From the NCBI GenBank assembly GCA_003550275.1, contig QXCW01000002.1:2182001-2246000 (forward strand): a stretch of 64,000 nt of DNA, in the 5' to 3' direction. The notes beneath the pieces were generated by a model. That model ran no database searches and had not been told where the DNA came from. It worked only from the letters and a program-made list of their open reading frames with translations. Position 1 is the first letter of the stretch; every line of letters begins with the position of its first letter. Positions 1-8,040 of this stretch are shown in pieces. Position numbers and translations under genes: made by a program. This DNA is from Flavobacteriaceae bacterium MAR_2010_72 (GTDB lineage: Bacteria > Bacteroidota > Bacteroidia > Flavobacteriales > Flavobacteriaceae).

Positions 1-121
1 ATTTTCCGGCACCATTTTTCCCCATTAAAGCAATCTTATCATTTTGATTAATGGTAAAAGACACATTGCTGAACAAGGTTTGACCACCAAACTCAACGGC
101 TAAATTATCAACTGAAATCAT
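1..121 (-). CDS. ABC-F family ATPase, N-terminal fragment (cut by window edge)
   Basis: The first 40 codons of a gene that leaves the window on the left, starting at the ATG complementary to 119-121. The peptide begins MISVDNLAVEFGG and ends in a Walker A motif, GKNGAGK at residues 34-40. This opening and the early Walker A are typical of ABC-F proteins, soluble twin-ATPase translation factors of the Uup/EttA type, rather than transporter ATPases. That assignment comes from family knowledge. The second nucleotide-binding domain and the linker that define ABC-F lie outside the window, so the subfamily cannot be confirmed. Confidence 0.75.
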   Translation of the reverse strand, partial: MISVDNLAVEFGGQTLFSNVSFTINQNDKIALMGKNGAGK

Positions 122-185
122 AGACTTATTTTAAGGCTGCAAAGCTATGAAAAAGAAGTGTTGTGCAAAGAAATAAATAAGGAGA

Positions 186-1418
186 TTAGCTATTCTTTTC
201 TTCTATCCATTTTGCAAGATATTTGGTGCTTTGCATACTGTGATGCAATAGCATTTGTCCTATAAAATTGTCTAGTCTCTTTTCGTGAAGGTGTTGAGTA
301 GTTTCTTCAATTGCCATATGCATTTTTTTTTGGAACCCTTCTTTTTGAAAACGCTCATTAACGATTTTGAAGCCATTGCATTGTTTTTCTTCCCAAACCG
401 AAGAATTGCTGTACAACTCAACAGCTTTTAGTGCAAAGTCTTCCGGATTGTCCATAATAAATCCGTTGGGTTCCAGTTTTCCGAACATTCCTTCTGCAGC
501 AATTGAAGTCATAACACAAGGCGTTCCGTTTAGCATGGCATCAATAAGTTTTCCTTTTAATCCAGCGCCAAAACGTAAAGGTGCCAAACACACTTTTGCT
601 TGTTTCATTACCACATGAACATCTTTAGCAAAGCCTTTTATTAAAAATCCTTCTTTTTCGTTATGTAATTGATTTACTTTTTGGGAACTATAAGCGCCAT
701 AAATATGAAGTTCAGCTTTAGGCAATTTCAACCTAATCAAGGGCCAAATAGTCTCCTTTAAGTAAAGTACGGCATTGTAATTGGGCTCATGTAAAAAATT
801 ACCTATAGAAATAAAATGGGTTCTTTTTTCAAAAGCATTTAGTTTTTCTATTTGCTCATCGTTTATTCGGTTAAGCATAAATGGCATATACAGCAGTAAA
901 GATTTAGGGACTTTAAAAAAAGTACTACATATCTCTATTTCGGCTTCCGAAATAATCAAGCTCAAATCACACCTGTAAATCGAGGCGATTTCGCGTTTGG
1001 CGATGTCATTTAATAAATATGAGTTTTCGAATACAACACCATCTTTAAGTGCCTTTGCCCTACCCTTTCGTAAGCCTTGGAGATCTTCGGTATCTAAAAT
1101 TCTAACTGCTTTTGGACAGTATTCAGCGACTCGCCAACCAAATTGTTCTTCGATCATAAATCGGTCAAACAACACAACATCTGGATTGAGTTGTTTTATA
1201 AACCTGTCAAAACTACTGTTATTAAGTTCAATGGAAATTTGAGCAACACCAATTGAGGGTAAATCAAAAGCATTGTCACTTTTGGCACAGGCACTGGCAA
1301 AAGTAATGCAATAGTCTTTTTCTAAAAAGCTGTAAATAAGTTGCATCATTCGCGATCCAGCGGCAGAACTTTTTGGTTCTGGCCAAACAAAGCCAATAAT
1401 TAGTAACTTTTTACTCAT
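186..1418 (-). CDS. Glycosyltransferase family 4 (group 1) protein
   Basis: A 410-residue cytoplasmic or membrane-associated glycosyltransferase of the GT-B fold. The N-terminal Rossmann half opens with LLIIGFVWPEP followed by a small-residue loop (SSAAGSRM), as in acceptor-binding domains. The C-terminal half has the GT4 donor-binding pattern: SIGNFLHEPNYNAV near residue 204, LHIYGAY near 236, and APLRFGAGLKGKLIDAMLNG near 280 where the nucleotide-sugar is normally held. It transfers a sugar from an activated donor to an unknown acceptor. It stands alone between the ABC-F gene and a haem-binding protein gene, so the context does not reveal the glycan. No transmembrane segment is evident. Confidence 0.85.
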   Translation of the reverse strand: MSKKLLIIGFVWPEPKSSAAGSRMMQLIYSFLEKDYCITFASACAKSDNAFDLPSIGVAQISIELNNSSFDRFIKQLNPDVVLFDRFMIEEQFGWRVAEYCPKAVRILDTEDLQGLRKGRAKALKDGVVFENSYLLNDIAKREIASIYRCDLSLIISEAEIEICSTFFKVPKSLLLYMPFMLNRINDEQIEKLNAFEKRTHFISIGNFLHEPNYNAVLYLKETIWPLIRLKLPKAELHIYGAYSSQKVNQLHNEKEGFLIKGFAKDVHVVMKQAKVCLAPLRFGAGLKGKLIDAMLNGTPCVMTSIAAEGMFGKLEPNGFIMDNPEDFALKAVELYSNSSVWEEKQCNGFKIVNERFQKEGFQKKMHMAIEETTQHLHEKRLDNFIGQMLLHHSMQSTKYLAKWIEEKNS

Positions 1419-1487
1419 AAAAGATTAAACTAAAATTGTAATTAACGGTCCTTTGAGCAGACCTTGAAACTGCTTTGAAAATTAAAT

Positions 1488-1961
1488 CTATTCAGCTTCA
1501 GATTCAATGCTGTATTTGATGCGAACCATTTTAGCCCAAGTCACAACACTATTGATTTGATCAGAGGTTAGTCGCGCTTCTTTATGAGCCCAAGTGTAAG
1601 ATTCCAAAGGCATTGTCTTGGCTTCTACCATCTCAATTAATTCTTCTAGTTTATGGTCCTTCTTTTTTGTAGAATATTCATTCCATTTTGAAACATCAAA
1701 ATGACCTTTACCATGTTTGATATGGTCCGCCAACCAATAATTTACCGGAGTAATATTATTATACCAAGGATAACGCGTCACACTACTGTGACAATCGAAA
1801 CAACTTTCTTTTAAAATCATTTTCACATCGTCTGGCGGAGCCGTTTCTGCTAAAAATGGTTCAATTGAAGTCATTTCACCTTCATTTTTTTCAGGACCAA
1901 AAAATTGTGCAACAACAAATACGATTAGCAAGAAAAGTAGAATTTTTTTGATAAGTTTCAT
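1488..1961 (-). CDS. Haem-binding domain protein (c-type CxxCH)
   Basis: A 157-residue exported protein. Residues 5-20 are a hydrophobic signal peptide or anchor. CFDCH at residues 54-58 is a single CxxCH haem c attachment site. A Met in the segment KTMPLESYTWAH (about 115-126) could be the distal ligand, as in the small haem-binding domain family common in Bacteroidota and often fused to or placed beside cytochromes. The length matches that stand-alone family. It probably acts in periplasmic electron transfer, but no partner oxidase or dehydrogenase is adjacent. Confidence 0.82.
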   Translation of the reverse strand: MKLIKKILLFLLIVFVVAQFFGPEKNEGEMTSIEPFLAETAPPDDVKMILKESCFDCHSSVTRYPWYNNITPVNYWLADHIKHGKGHFDVSKWNEYSTKKKDHKLEELIEMVEAKTMPLESYTWAHKEARLTSDQINSVVTWAKMVRIKYSIESEAE

Positions 1962-1998
1962 TTTGATTAATTTTAGAATTTAAAAATAAGAAAATCCA

Positions 1999-2571
1999 TT
2001 GACTACAGAACAACTCAACGATAAATTAAGTGTGATGTCTGCATTGCGAGAATATCGTTTGCAAAATGCACATTTAATTATAGCGCAGCCCGAACTTATC
2101 CCGAAACTATTAGATATTGTGTTTTTGGTTGACGACGACGTTTCTTACCGTGCCGCCTGGGTTTTGGAATTTGTTTGCACTATAGATCTTGAACTTATTT
2201 ATCCTCACTTAGATCGCTTTTTAGACGAATTGAGCCGTATTCATTTAGATTCTGCTGTACGCCCTGCGGCTAAAATTTGCGAATTATTGACAAAAGCTTA
2301 TTATTCTAAAAAAGAACATTCTGTAAAGAAGGTATTAACGAGGCAACACAAAGAAAAAATCGTCGAATCGTGTTTTGATTGGATGATTAATGATGAAAAA
2401 ATTGCACCCAAGGCCTTTGCAATGAGCTCACTTTATTTAATTGGTCAAGACATAGATTGGATACATCCAGAACTGGAACTGATTTTAGAACGGGATTTTC
2501 AAAAACAAAGTGCAGGATTTAAAGCTAGAGCCAAACAAATATTGAATAAGATCAGGAAAAACAGGGCTTAA
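1999..2571 (+). CDS. HEAT-like helical protein of unknown function
   Basis: A 190-residue soluble, all-helical protein lying just before purB. Segments such as LIPKLLDIVFLVDDDVSYRAAW and AAKICELLTKAY resemble degenerate HEAT/ARM helices, with one apparent repeat pair around residues 30-100 and another around 125-185. No catalytic motif or signal peptide is visible. The TTG at 1999 is the only start that keeps the N-terminal helix; ATG at 2035 (residue 13) is an alternative. Placement before purB recurs in Flavobacteriaceae as far as I recall, but purB has its own promoter-like box, so co-transcription is uncertain. Function unknown. Confidence 0.7.
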   Translation: MTTEQLNDKLSVMSALREYRLQNAHLIIAQPELIPKLLDIVFLVDDDVSYRAAWVLEFVCTIDLELIYPHLDRFLDELSRIHLDSAVRPAAKICELLTKAYYSKKEHSVKKVLTRQHKEKIVESCFDWMINDEKIAPKAFAMSSLYLIGQDIDWIHPELELILERDFQKQSAGFKARAKQILNKIRKNRA

Positions 2572-2648
2572 GTCATTATACCATTTCAAAATAGTTGTTG
2601 AAATCACAAAAACCTAAATTCTTAATCGACTATCGTCAATCAAATTCT

Positions 2649-2656
2649 TATCTTTG
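2649..2656 (+). promoter_or_regulatory. Bacteroidota -7 box upstream of purB
   Basis: TATCTTTG matches the flavobacterial -7 consensus TAnnTTTG exactly and lies 21 bases before the purB ATG. I see no good -33 TTG at the usual distance. A TTG inside this box (2654) is in frame with purB but would lie upstream of the transcript start, so it is unlikely to be the start codon. Confidence 0.6.
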
Positions 2657-2677
2657 CAACTTCAAAAAATACAACAC

Positions 2678-4021
2678 ATGTCGGTATCATCGCTCAATGC
2701 CATCTCACCAATTGATGGCCGTTATAGAAATAAAGTTGAAACATTAGCCCCTTATTTTTCAGAAGAAGCTTTGATTAAATATAGGGTTCTGGTTGAAATA
2801 GAATACTTTATTTCACTTTGTGAGCTTCCTTTACCACAAGTTTCAAATTTTAAAACTAATCGCTTTGATGATTTAAGAGCCATTTACAAAAACTTTTCTT
2901 CAGAAGACGCTTTAAAAATTAAAGCTATTGAAAGTATTACTAACCATGATGTTAAAGCGGTTGAATATTTTATAAAAGAACAATTTGATGCGCTTCAAAT
3001 TTCAGAATATAAGGAGTTTATTCACTTTGGATTAACTTCCCAAGACATCAATAATACCGCTATTCCTTTAAGCATCAAGGAAGCGATTAATGATGTCTAC
3101 ATCCCCGAATACCGTATACTTCTTAATAAATTAAAGGATTTATCGATTGAATGGGCAAATATCCCAATGTTGGCAAGAACACACGGCCAGCCAGCCTCTC
3201 CAACACGTTTAGGTAAAGAAATTGAAGTATTCGTTGTACGTATGGAAGAGCAATTTAATTTGCTTAATGACATCCCTAGTGCCGCTAAATTTGGTGGAGC
3301 TACTGGTAATTTTAATGCCCATAAAGTTGCTTACCCCAATATTGATTGGAAAGCTTTTGGAAGTGATTTTGTTCAAGGGAAATTAGGTTTACAACATTCT
3401 TTCCCAACAACACAAATTGAACACTATGACCATATGGCGGCGTTGTTTGATGCTCTTAAGCGTATCAATACCATTGTTTTAGATTTAGATCGCGATATAT
3501 GGACCTATGTCTCCATGGATTATTTTAAGCAAAAAATCAAAAAAGGAGAAGTAGGAAGTAGTGCCATGCCGCATAAAGTAAATCCTATTGATTTTGAAAA
3601 TTCTGAAGGAAATCTAGGTATAGCAAATGCATTGTTTGAGCATTTATCTGCTAAATTACCGATTTCGAGATTACAACGTGACCTGACTGATAGTACGGTG
3701 TTAAGAAATGTAGGAGTGCCTTTTGCACATACAATTATCGCCTTTAAATCCACTGTAAAGGGGTTGAATAAATTACTTTTGAACGAACCAAAATTTGCTG
3801 AAGATTTAGAACAAAATTGGGCCGTTGTAGCTGAAGCTATTCAAACTATATTGCGCCGTGAAGGTTATCCAAATCCCTATGAAGTTTTAAAAGGATTGAC
3901 CAGAACCAACGAAAAAATCACACAGCATTCCATTTCAAATTTTATTGATACATTAGAGGTCTCCAATCTAATTAAAGACGAACTTAAAGCTATTACACCA
4001 AGTAACTATACAGGGATATAA
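2678..4021 (+). CDS. purB: Adenylosuccinate lyase
   Basis: PurB performs two fumarate-releasing steps in purine synthesis: SAICAR to AICAR and adenylosuccinate to AMP. The 447-residue protein begins MSVSSLNAISPIDGRY, the standard opening of the longer PurB subfamily. The fumarase/aspartase superfamily signature GSSAMPHKVNPIDFEN is present in the C-terminal half and carries the mobile catalytic loop. HGLTSQDINNTA-like and RTHGQPASPT segments give the other active-site His and substrate residues. The ATG at 2678 is preferred over an upstream in-frame TTG because that TTG lies inside a -7 promoter box. purL, another purine gene, lies 44 kb downstream. Confidence 0.97.
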   Translation: MSVSSLNAISPIDGRYRNKVETLAPYFSEEALIKYRVLVEIEYFISLCELPLPQVSNFKTNRFDDLRAIYKNFSSEDALKIKAIESITNHDVKAVEYFIKEQFDALQISEYKEFIHFGLTSQDINNTAIPLSIKEAINDVYIPEYRILLNKLKDLSIEWANIPMLARTHGQPASPTRLGKEIEVFVVRMEEQFNLLNDIPSAAKFGGATGNFNAHKVAYPNIDWKAFGSDFVQGKLGLQHSFPTTQIEHYDHMAALFDALKRINTIVLDLDRDIWTYVSMDYFKQKIKKGEVGSSAMPHKVNPIDFENSEGNLGIANALFEHLSAKLPISRLQRDLTDSTVLRNVGVPFAHTIIAFKSTVKGLNKLLLNEPKFAEDLEQNWAVVAEAIQTILRREGYPNPYEVLKGLTRTNEKITQHSISNFIDTLEVSNLIKDELKAITPSNYTGI

Positions 4022-4031
4022 TAGTCTAAAG

Positions 4032-4214
4032 ATGAATAGAAACTCTATAGCACTCATGTATACAGGCATACTGACCTTGAGTTTTTTTGTATGTGGTATT
4101 ATTGGGGTTTTAGATTACTTTATTATTAAGATACTTTTATTTCTTGCGCTAGGGTTATTGCTACTTTATTGCATTTACATTGTGGTCGATAAAAACGAAA
4201 ATCACCCCGAATGA
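4032..4214 (+). CDS. Small two-helix membrane protein, unknown
   Basis: A 60-residue protein starting 10 bases after purB. It consists almost wholly of two hydrophobic segments (about residues 8-26 and 29-52) with a short charged tail, DKNENHPE. No family is recognised. The 3' end of the reading frame overlaps the terminator hairpin, so the last codons are part of the stem. It is probably the last gene of a purB transcript. Codon use and an ATG start support a real gene, but a spurious frame cannot be excluded at this length. Confidence 0.5.
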   Translation: MNRNSIALMYTGILTLSFFVCGIIGVLDYFIIKILLFLALGLLLLYCIYIVVDKNENHPE

Positions 4215-4227
4215 ACAAGGTGATTTT
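4198..4227. terminator. Bidirectional intrinsic terminator
   Basis: A perfect 9-bp stem, AAAATCACC with GGTGATTTT, and a 12-base loop. The A-run and T-run on either side allow it to serve both the purB unit and the converging DUF4252 operon. Confidence 0.7.
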
Positions 4228-4253
4228 CTATTAACATTTTAAATAAGAATCAG

Positions 4254-4796
4254 TTATTTAAAAAAATCTGCAAATTGACTTATTTGTGATTCGTCAATTT
4301 GAGCAGTATCTAAAGCATAATACAATTTCATGATTTTTTTGGCACTCATATCATCACCCAATACCCTGATGATAGCAAAACCTCTTTCGTTTGCATTTCC
4401 AAAAAGAATAAGTTCATCAATACTATCTTCTTCTCCAATAAACTTTATGATGAATTTGCCATCAGTAGAGTTACCACCTCTCATCAATTCCTCATATTTT
4501 TCATTATCCAAAATACCTTTTACTTTATTAAGTTCCAGTTGGTATTCTTCTTTATTCTTATCAGAAAGAACAAATGCCAACATATTAAGCTTATCAATGG
4601 ATTTATAGGCATCCTTTTGCTCTTCGGTTAGATTGGTTTGGTCAATATTGAGAAAACTTGTAGGTATATCAATTGATGTAAAACCTGGTTTTAACTCGTT
4701 ATCAACAAAATAGGTTTGTAATGATGGATTTTGGTTACAACTCAAAATTGTTGTAACCAAAATCATCATGATTAAATTTTTGATTGATGTAGTCAT
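4254..4796 (-). CDS. DUF4252 lipoprotein
   Basis: A 180-residue protein with a lipoprotein signal peptide (TTILSC, Cys at about residue 20), so probably anchored to a periplasm-facing membrane leaflet. The body resembles DUF4252, a Bacteroidota-specific domain of unknown function, with alternating helices and the strand pattern GKFIIKFIGEEDSIDELILFGN. It is the last gene of a four-gene ECF sigma operon and begins only 6 bases from the end of a second DUF4252 gene, so the two are probably paralogues. A role in envelope signalling or as an output of the sigma factor is inference from position only. Confidence 0.75.
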   Translation of the reverse strand: MTTSIKNLIMMILVTTILSCNQNPSLQTYFVDNELKPGFTSIDIPTSFLNIDQTNLTEEQKDAYKSIDKLNMLAFVLSDKNKEEYQLELNKVKGILDNEKYEELMRGGNSTDGKFIIKFIGEEDSIDELILFGNANERGFAIIRVLGDDMSAKKIMKLYYALDTAQIDESQISQFADFFK

Positions 4797-4802
4797 TATA
4801 AC

Positions 4803-5372
4803 TTATTTTTTATTCTTAACTTTTTTAAGTTGATCACCACCAGGAACATTCATTTTGTTGGTAAGTTTGGAAATTTGTCTTAAATCTATATCTCCAGTTA
4901 AAGATAATAATACCGTCTCTATCTCTCTTTTCTTTCCATTTATGGTAATGTCCTGCCCTTTGGTAACTTCTTTTAAACCATTAACAAACATTAAAAGTTC
5001 TTTTACGTGGTTGTCGTCTTTACCTTCTTTTACATAAAATTTTACGGTTTGCTCACCATCTTTAATACGCATTAACTCCTGCAAGTTTGAAGATTTAAGG
5101 TAACTATTAACGGTTGCATTCATTTCACTTGCAATTTTTTCATCGCCTGTGGTCAATACTTTTAAACCGGTAATTTTACCTACCATATCTATGAGTTCTT
5201 GAGCTTCTGGGTCATCTGTTTCGATTTGAAGATCCATAATCATCTTGAACATTTTTTGGTTGACTATAACCGAAGTTACGCCGGCTTTATCTTCAAATTT
5301 ATCGAAAACGCTTTGCGCCAAAGTTATCATTGGAATTAAAGCCATTACTAATATTACTGCTAATTTTTTCAT
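4803..5372 (-). CDS. DUF4252 secreted protein
   Basis: A 189-residue protein with a classical signal peptide ending in TLAQ near residue 20, then a DUF4252 domain (VFDKFEDKAGVTSVIVNQKMFKMI, followed by VKFYVKEGKDDNHVKELLMFV). It lacks a lipobox, unlike its downstream neighbour. Conserved placement behind an ECF sigma factor and its putative anti-sigma factor is typical of this family in flavobacteria. The product is predicted to be periplasmic. The biochemical role is unknown. Confidence 0.78.
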   Translation of the reverse strand: MKKLAVILVMALIPMITLAQSVFDKFEDKAGVTSVIVNQKMFKMIMDLQIETDDPEAQELIDMVGKITGLKVLTTGDEKIASEMNATVNSYLKSSNLQELMRIKDGEQTVKFYVKEGKDDNHVKELLMFVNGLKEVTKGQDITINGKKREIETVLLSLTGDIDLRQISKLTNKMNVPGGDQLKKVKNKK

Positions 5373-5393
5373 TTGTTTTTTGATTTTAATTAT

Positions 5394-5876
5394 TTACTTG
5401 TTTTTAAAAATTTTGTCTGTTGCTGTTGAAAATTCACTTATATAACCCACTTGTGTCACGCCTTTTTCAAATTGTGCTCCGGCCATATTTAAGGCATTTA
5501 AACTCGTTGCTCCTTGATTAAATTTTGAAGAGACGAGGCTTAAAGCTTCCATGGTTTGGTTATAGGCCAAAAGCGCTTCTCTTTCCTCCTCTTGGGTTGG
5601 ACCTGCAAATTGCGTAAAGACTGAAAGCATTAACAATGCTACTGCTGCGACAGAAATCCACTTGTACAATCTGTATGTTTTAGATTTTAATGGAACGTCT
5701 TTGGTAAACTGTTCTTGCTTTGTATTGTTGAAATACTGAAACATAACGCGATAAGACTCTAAATGTGGGGCAACGTTATTACTTGCAAAATAGGCTCGTA
5801 ATTGCTGCTCTTCTTTAAGCGAAGTCTCGCCATTATCATACTTTTCCAGTAATTTTTCTATACTATTTAATACCAT
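5394..5876 (-). CDS. Putative anti-sigma factor, single-pass membrane protein
   Basis: A 160-residue protein with a cytoplasmic N-terminal helical region of about 70 residues (LEKYDNGETSLKEEQQLRAYF is typical of Bacteroidota anti-sigma N-termini), one transmembrane helix at about residues 71-90, and a periplasmic C-terminal region. Its start overlaps the end of the ECF sigma gene by 14 bases, which suggests translational coupling. By position and topology it should hold the sigma factor at the membrane until a signal arrives. No zinc-binding HxxxCxxC motif is present. Confidence 0.72.
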   Translation of the reverse strand: MVLNSIEKLLEKYDNGETSLKEEQQLRAYFASNNVAPHLESYRVMFQYFNNTKQEQFTKDVPLKSKTYRLYKWISVAAVALLMLSVFTQFAGPTQEEEREALLAYNQTMEALSLVSSKFNQGATSLNALNMAGAQFEKGVTQVGYISEFSTATDKIFKNK

Positions 5877-6372
5877 AACTATGTGTATTAGTTAATTTTT
5901 CTCTTATTGTTTTCCTTGCTCTTGAGAGGGCGACTCGAATTGCTGTTTGGTTCATTTCTAAAACCTTGGCAATCTCTTCAAACTCATACTCCTCTATATC
6001 CCTCAATTGCAATATTATTTTTTGTTGCTCGGGTAACTCTTCAATGATTTTGGCTACCCAATCTATGCTGTCATTAGTTTCAACTTGCTTTTGTAATGAC
6101 ACATTATGATCTTGATAATTAGAATGAACAATTTTCAAGTTTTGAGCTTGTTTAGACTTTAATCGATCTAAACAAAAATTCTTTGTCATTGTCATTGAAA
6201 ATGCTTCAACATTTCTGTAATCTTCAATTTTCTGTTTATTGTTCCACAGTTTCAATAAAATCTCCTGCGTAGCATCTTCGGCTTCTTCATTCGAAACCAA
6301 CAATCGCTTTGCTAAACGAAAGACCTTATCCTTAAAAGGCATTACCAATGTTACAAAATCTGACTCTGTCAT
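5863..6372 (-). CDS. ECF-type RNA polymerase sigma factor
   Basis: A 169-residue sigma-70 family protein of ECF architecture. Region 2 spans about residues 12-75 (FRLAKRLLVSNEEAEDATQEILLKLW, the core-binding and -10 segment), and region 4 spans about 110-160 (LPEQQKIILQLRDIEEYEFEEIAKVLEMN, a helix-turn-helix for the -35 element). It is the first gene of a sigma, anti-sigma, DUF4252, DUF4252 operon. Such sets are usually autoregulated. The regulon is unknown. Confidence 0.92.
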   Translation of the reverse strand: MTESDFVTLVMPFKDKVFRLAKRLLVSNEEAEDATQEILLKLWNNKQKIEDYRNVEAFSMTMTKNFCLDRLKSKQAQNLKIVHSNYQDHNVSLQKQVETNDSIDWVAKIIEELPEQQKIILQLRDIEEYEFEEIAKVLEMNQTAIRVALSRARKTIREKLTNTHSYGIK

Positions 6373-6534
6373 TACTTGGCGGTTAGTATAAACAGGTTGT
6401 TATGCTGCTTATATTCTTACGACGATATACTATTATTTTTGTTACAAATTAATTTTTAAAATACAATATTGTATGTAAATTTAGAGTTTATTACTCGACA
6501 GAATACCCAATAACACTATATTCCGATAAAAAAA

Positions 6535-8004
6535 TTGAAAAAAGAAATGATGAACTTATTTAAAAAAAGTATCCTACTTTGCTTTGCCCTTATTTCATTA
6601 ACCAGCTGTTTTGAAGATAGAGATGATAATGCAATTCTTGTCAGCAGTGTCAATGATTTTGTATGGAAAGGAATGAATATCTTTTATTTATACAAAGATG
6701 AAATCCCAGATCTTGCTGATGATCGGTTTTCATCGAATGAATCGTATGGAAATTACTTAAACAGCTATACTACTCCAGAATCTCTTTTTGAAAGTTTGAT
6801 TTTTGACAGACAAGTTACTGATCGATTTAGTTTTATAACAGACGATTACATTGCTTTTAACCAATCGTTAAATGGTACCAATAAGAGTAATGGGCTTCGT
6901 TACTATTTCTTTCAAGACCCACAAAATGCTTCTAAAGTTATATTAGTTATTAGGCAAGTAGTTCCTGGAAGTTCTGGCGCGACAGCCAATTTAACTAGGG
7001 GACAGTTTATCAATCAAATTGATGGAACTGATTTAACAGCAGAAAATTTAAATACACTTTTAAGCCCAGACACATTTACCTTGCACTTTGCAAACCATAA
7101 CGATAATGGTACACCAGAAACTTCTGATGACAGTTTTACATCCAATGGAACTACAGTTTATCTAACCAAAACAGTTTTTACAGAAAATCCGGTCCATCAA
7201 GCGTCTATTATTGATGTCAACGGCACCAAAATTGGTTATTTGTTGTACAATAGATTTCTTGGCAATTTCAATCAACAACTAAACACTGCCTTTGGAACGT
7301 TTAAATCTGGCGGAGTTCAAGAATTGGTGATTGATTTAAGATATAATCCTGGTGGATCTGTTTATACGGCTAGTTTATTAGGAAGTATGGTTACAGGTCA
7401 GTTTACCAGTCAGGTGTTTTCAAAACTAGTTTATAATAGTACCTTACAAAGCGAAAATACCAACTTTGAATTCGTTTCAAATTTTGATGGCAATGCTATC
7501 AACAGCCTTAATTTAGACAAGGTTTATATTCTTACAACTGCTTCTTCTGCATCTGCCAGTGAATTGGTGATAAATAGTTTAAAGGAATATGTTAATGTCA
7601 TCCAAATTGGTGAAACAACAGTAGGTAAAACCCAAGCATCAATTACTATTTACGATTCTCCAAACTTTGATGACAATAATATTAACCCAAATCACACCTA
7701 TGCCATGCAGCCTTTGGTTGCTAATTCAATCAACGTTAATGACCAAGCAGTTCCAGGTACAGGATTGGTCCCTAACATTGCGCTAACAGAGCGCGCTTTG
7801 AATTTAGGAGCGTTTGGCAACGTTAATGAGCCATTGCTTGCTGCTGCCATTGCCAATATTACAGGATCGGGGCGATATAGACCTCAAGATCCATCAGATG
7901 CTATCCCTTTGCATATTCCTGTTGAAGAGTCAAAAATGCAGGATATGTATATAGATTCAGAGCATGCGCCTTTAATGGTAAGAAAACAATTCTTTAATCA
8001 ATAA
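6535..8004 (+). CDS. S41 family C-terminal processing-type peptidase, lipoprotein
   Basis: A 489-residue lipoprotein from the TTG at 6535 (lipobox SLTSC, Cys 25); ATG at 6547 or 6550 would still keep the signal. After an N-terminal cap, a PDZ-like region lies at about residues 135-215, and the S41 catalytic fold follows: DLRYNPGG near 268-274, the nucleophile region TASSASASELV at about 335-345, and a Lys in GKTQ near 365. S41 enzymes cleave exported proteins near their C-termini using a Ser/Lys dyad. It is divergent from the ECF operon, with 162 bases between. A substrate cannot be predicted from the context. Confidence 0.88.
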   Translation: MKKEMMNLFKKSILLCFALISLTSCFEDRDDNAILVSSVNDFVWKGMNIFYLYKDEIPDLADDRFSSNESYGNYLNSYTTPESLFESLIFDRQVTDRFSFITDDYIAFNQSLNGTNKSNGLRYYFFQDPQNASKVILVIRQVVPGSSGATANLTRGQFINQIDGTDLTAENLNTLLSPDTFTLHFANHNDNGTPETSDDSFTSNGTTVYLTKTVFTENPVHQASIIDVNGTKIGYLLYNRFLGNFNQQLNTAFGTFKSGGVQELVIDLRYNPGGSVYTASLLGSMVTGQFTSQVFSKLVYNSTLQSENTNFEFVSNFDGNAINSLNLDKVYILTTASSASASELVINSLKEYVNVIQIGETTVGKTQASITIYDSPNFDDNNINPNHTYAMQPLVANSINVNDQAVPGTGLVPNIALTERALNLGAFGNVNEPLLAAAIANITGSGRYRPQDPSDAIPLHIPVEESKMQDMYIDSEHAPLMVRKQFFNQ

Positions 8005-8007
8005 TAG

Positions 8008-8037
8008 AAAAGCCGCTCATTTTAGAGCGGCTTTTTT
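8008..8037. terminator. Bidirectional terminator between S41 peptidase and btuB
   Basis: An 11-bp perfect stem (AAAAGCCGCTC with GAGCGGCTTTT) with a 6-base loop, a T-run on + and an A-run that becomes a T-run on -. It separates two converging genes. Confidence 0.9.
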
Positions 8038-8040
8038 GTC

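Noticed and set aside
2654-2677. In-frame TTG extension of purB
   Set aside because: It lies inside a perfect -7 promoter box and adds residues not found in PurB; ATG at 2678 gives the standard N-terminus.
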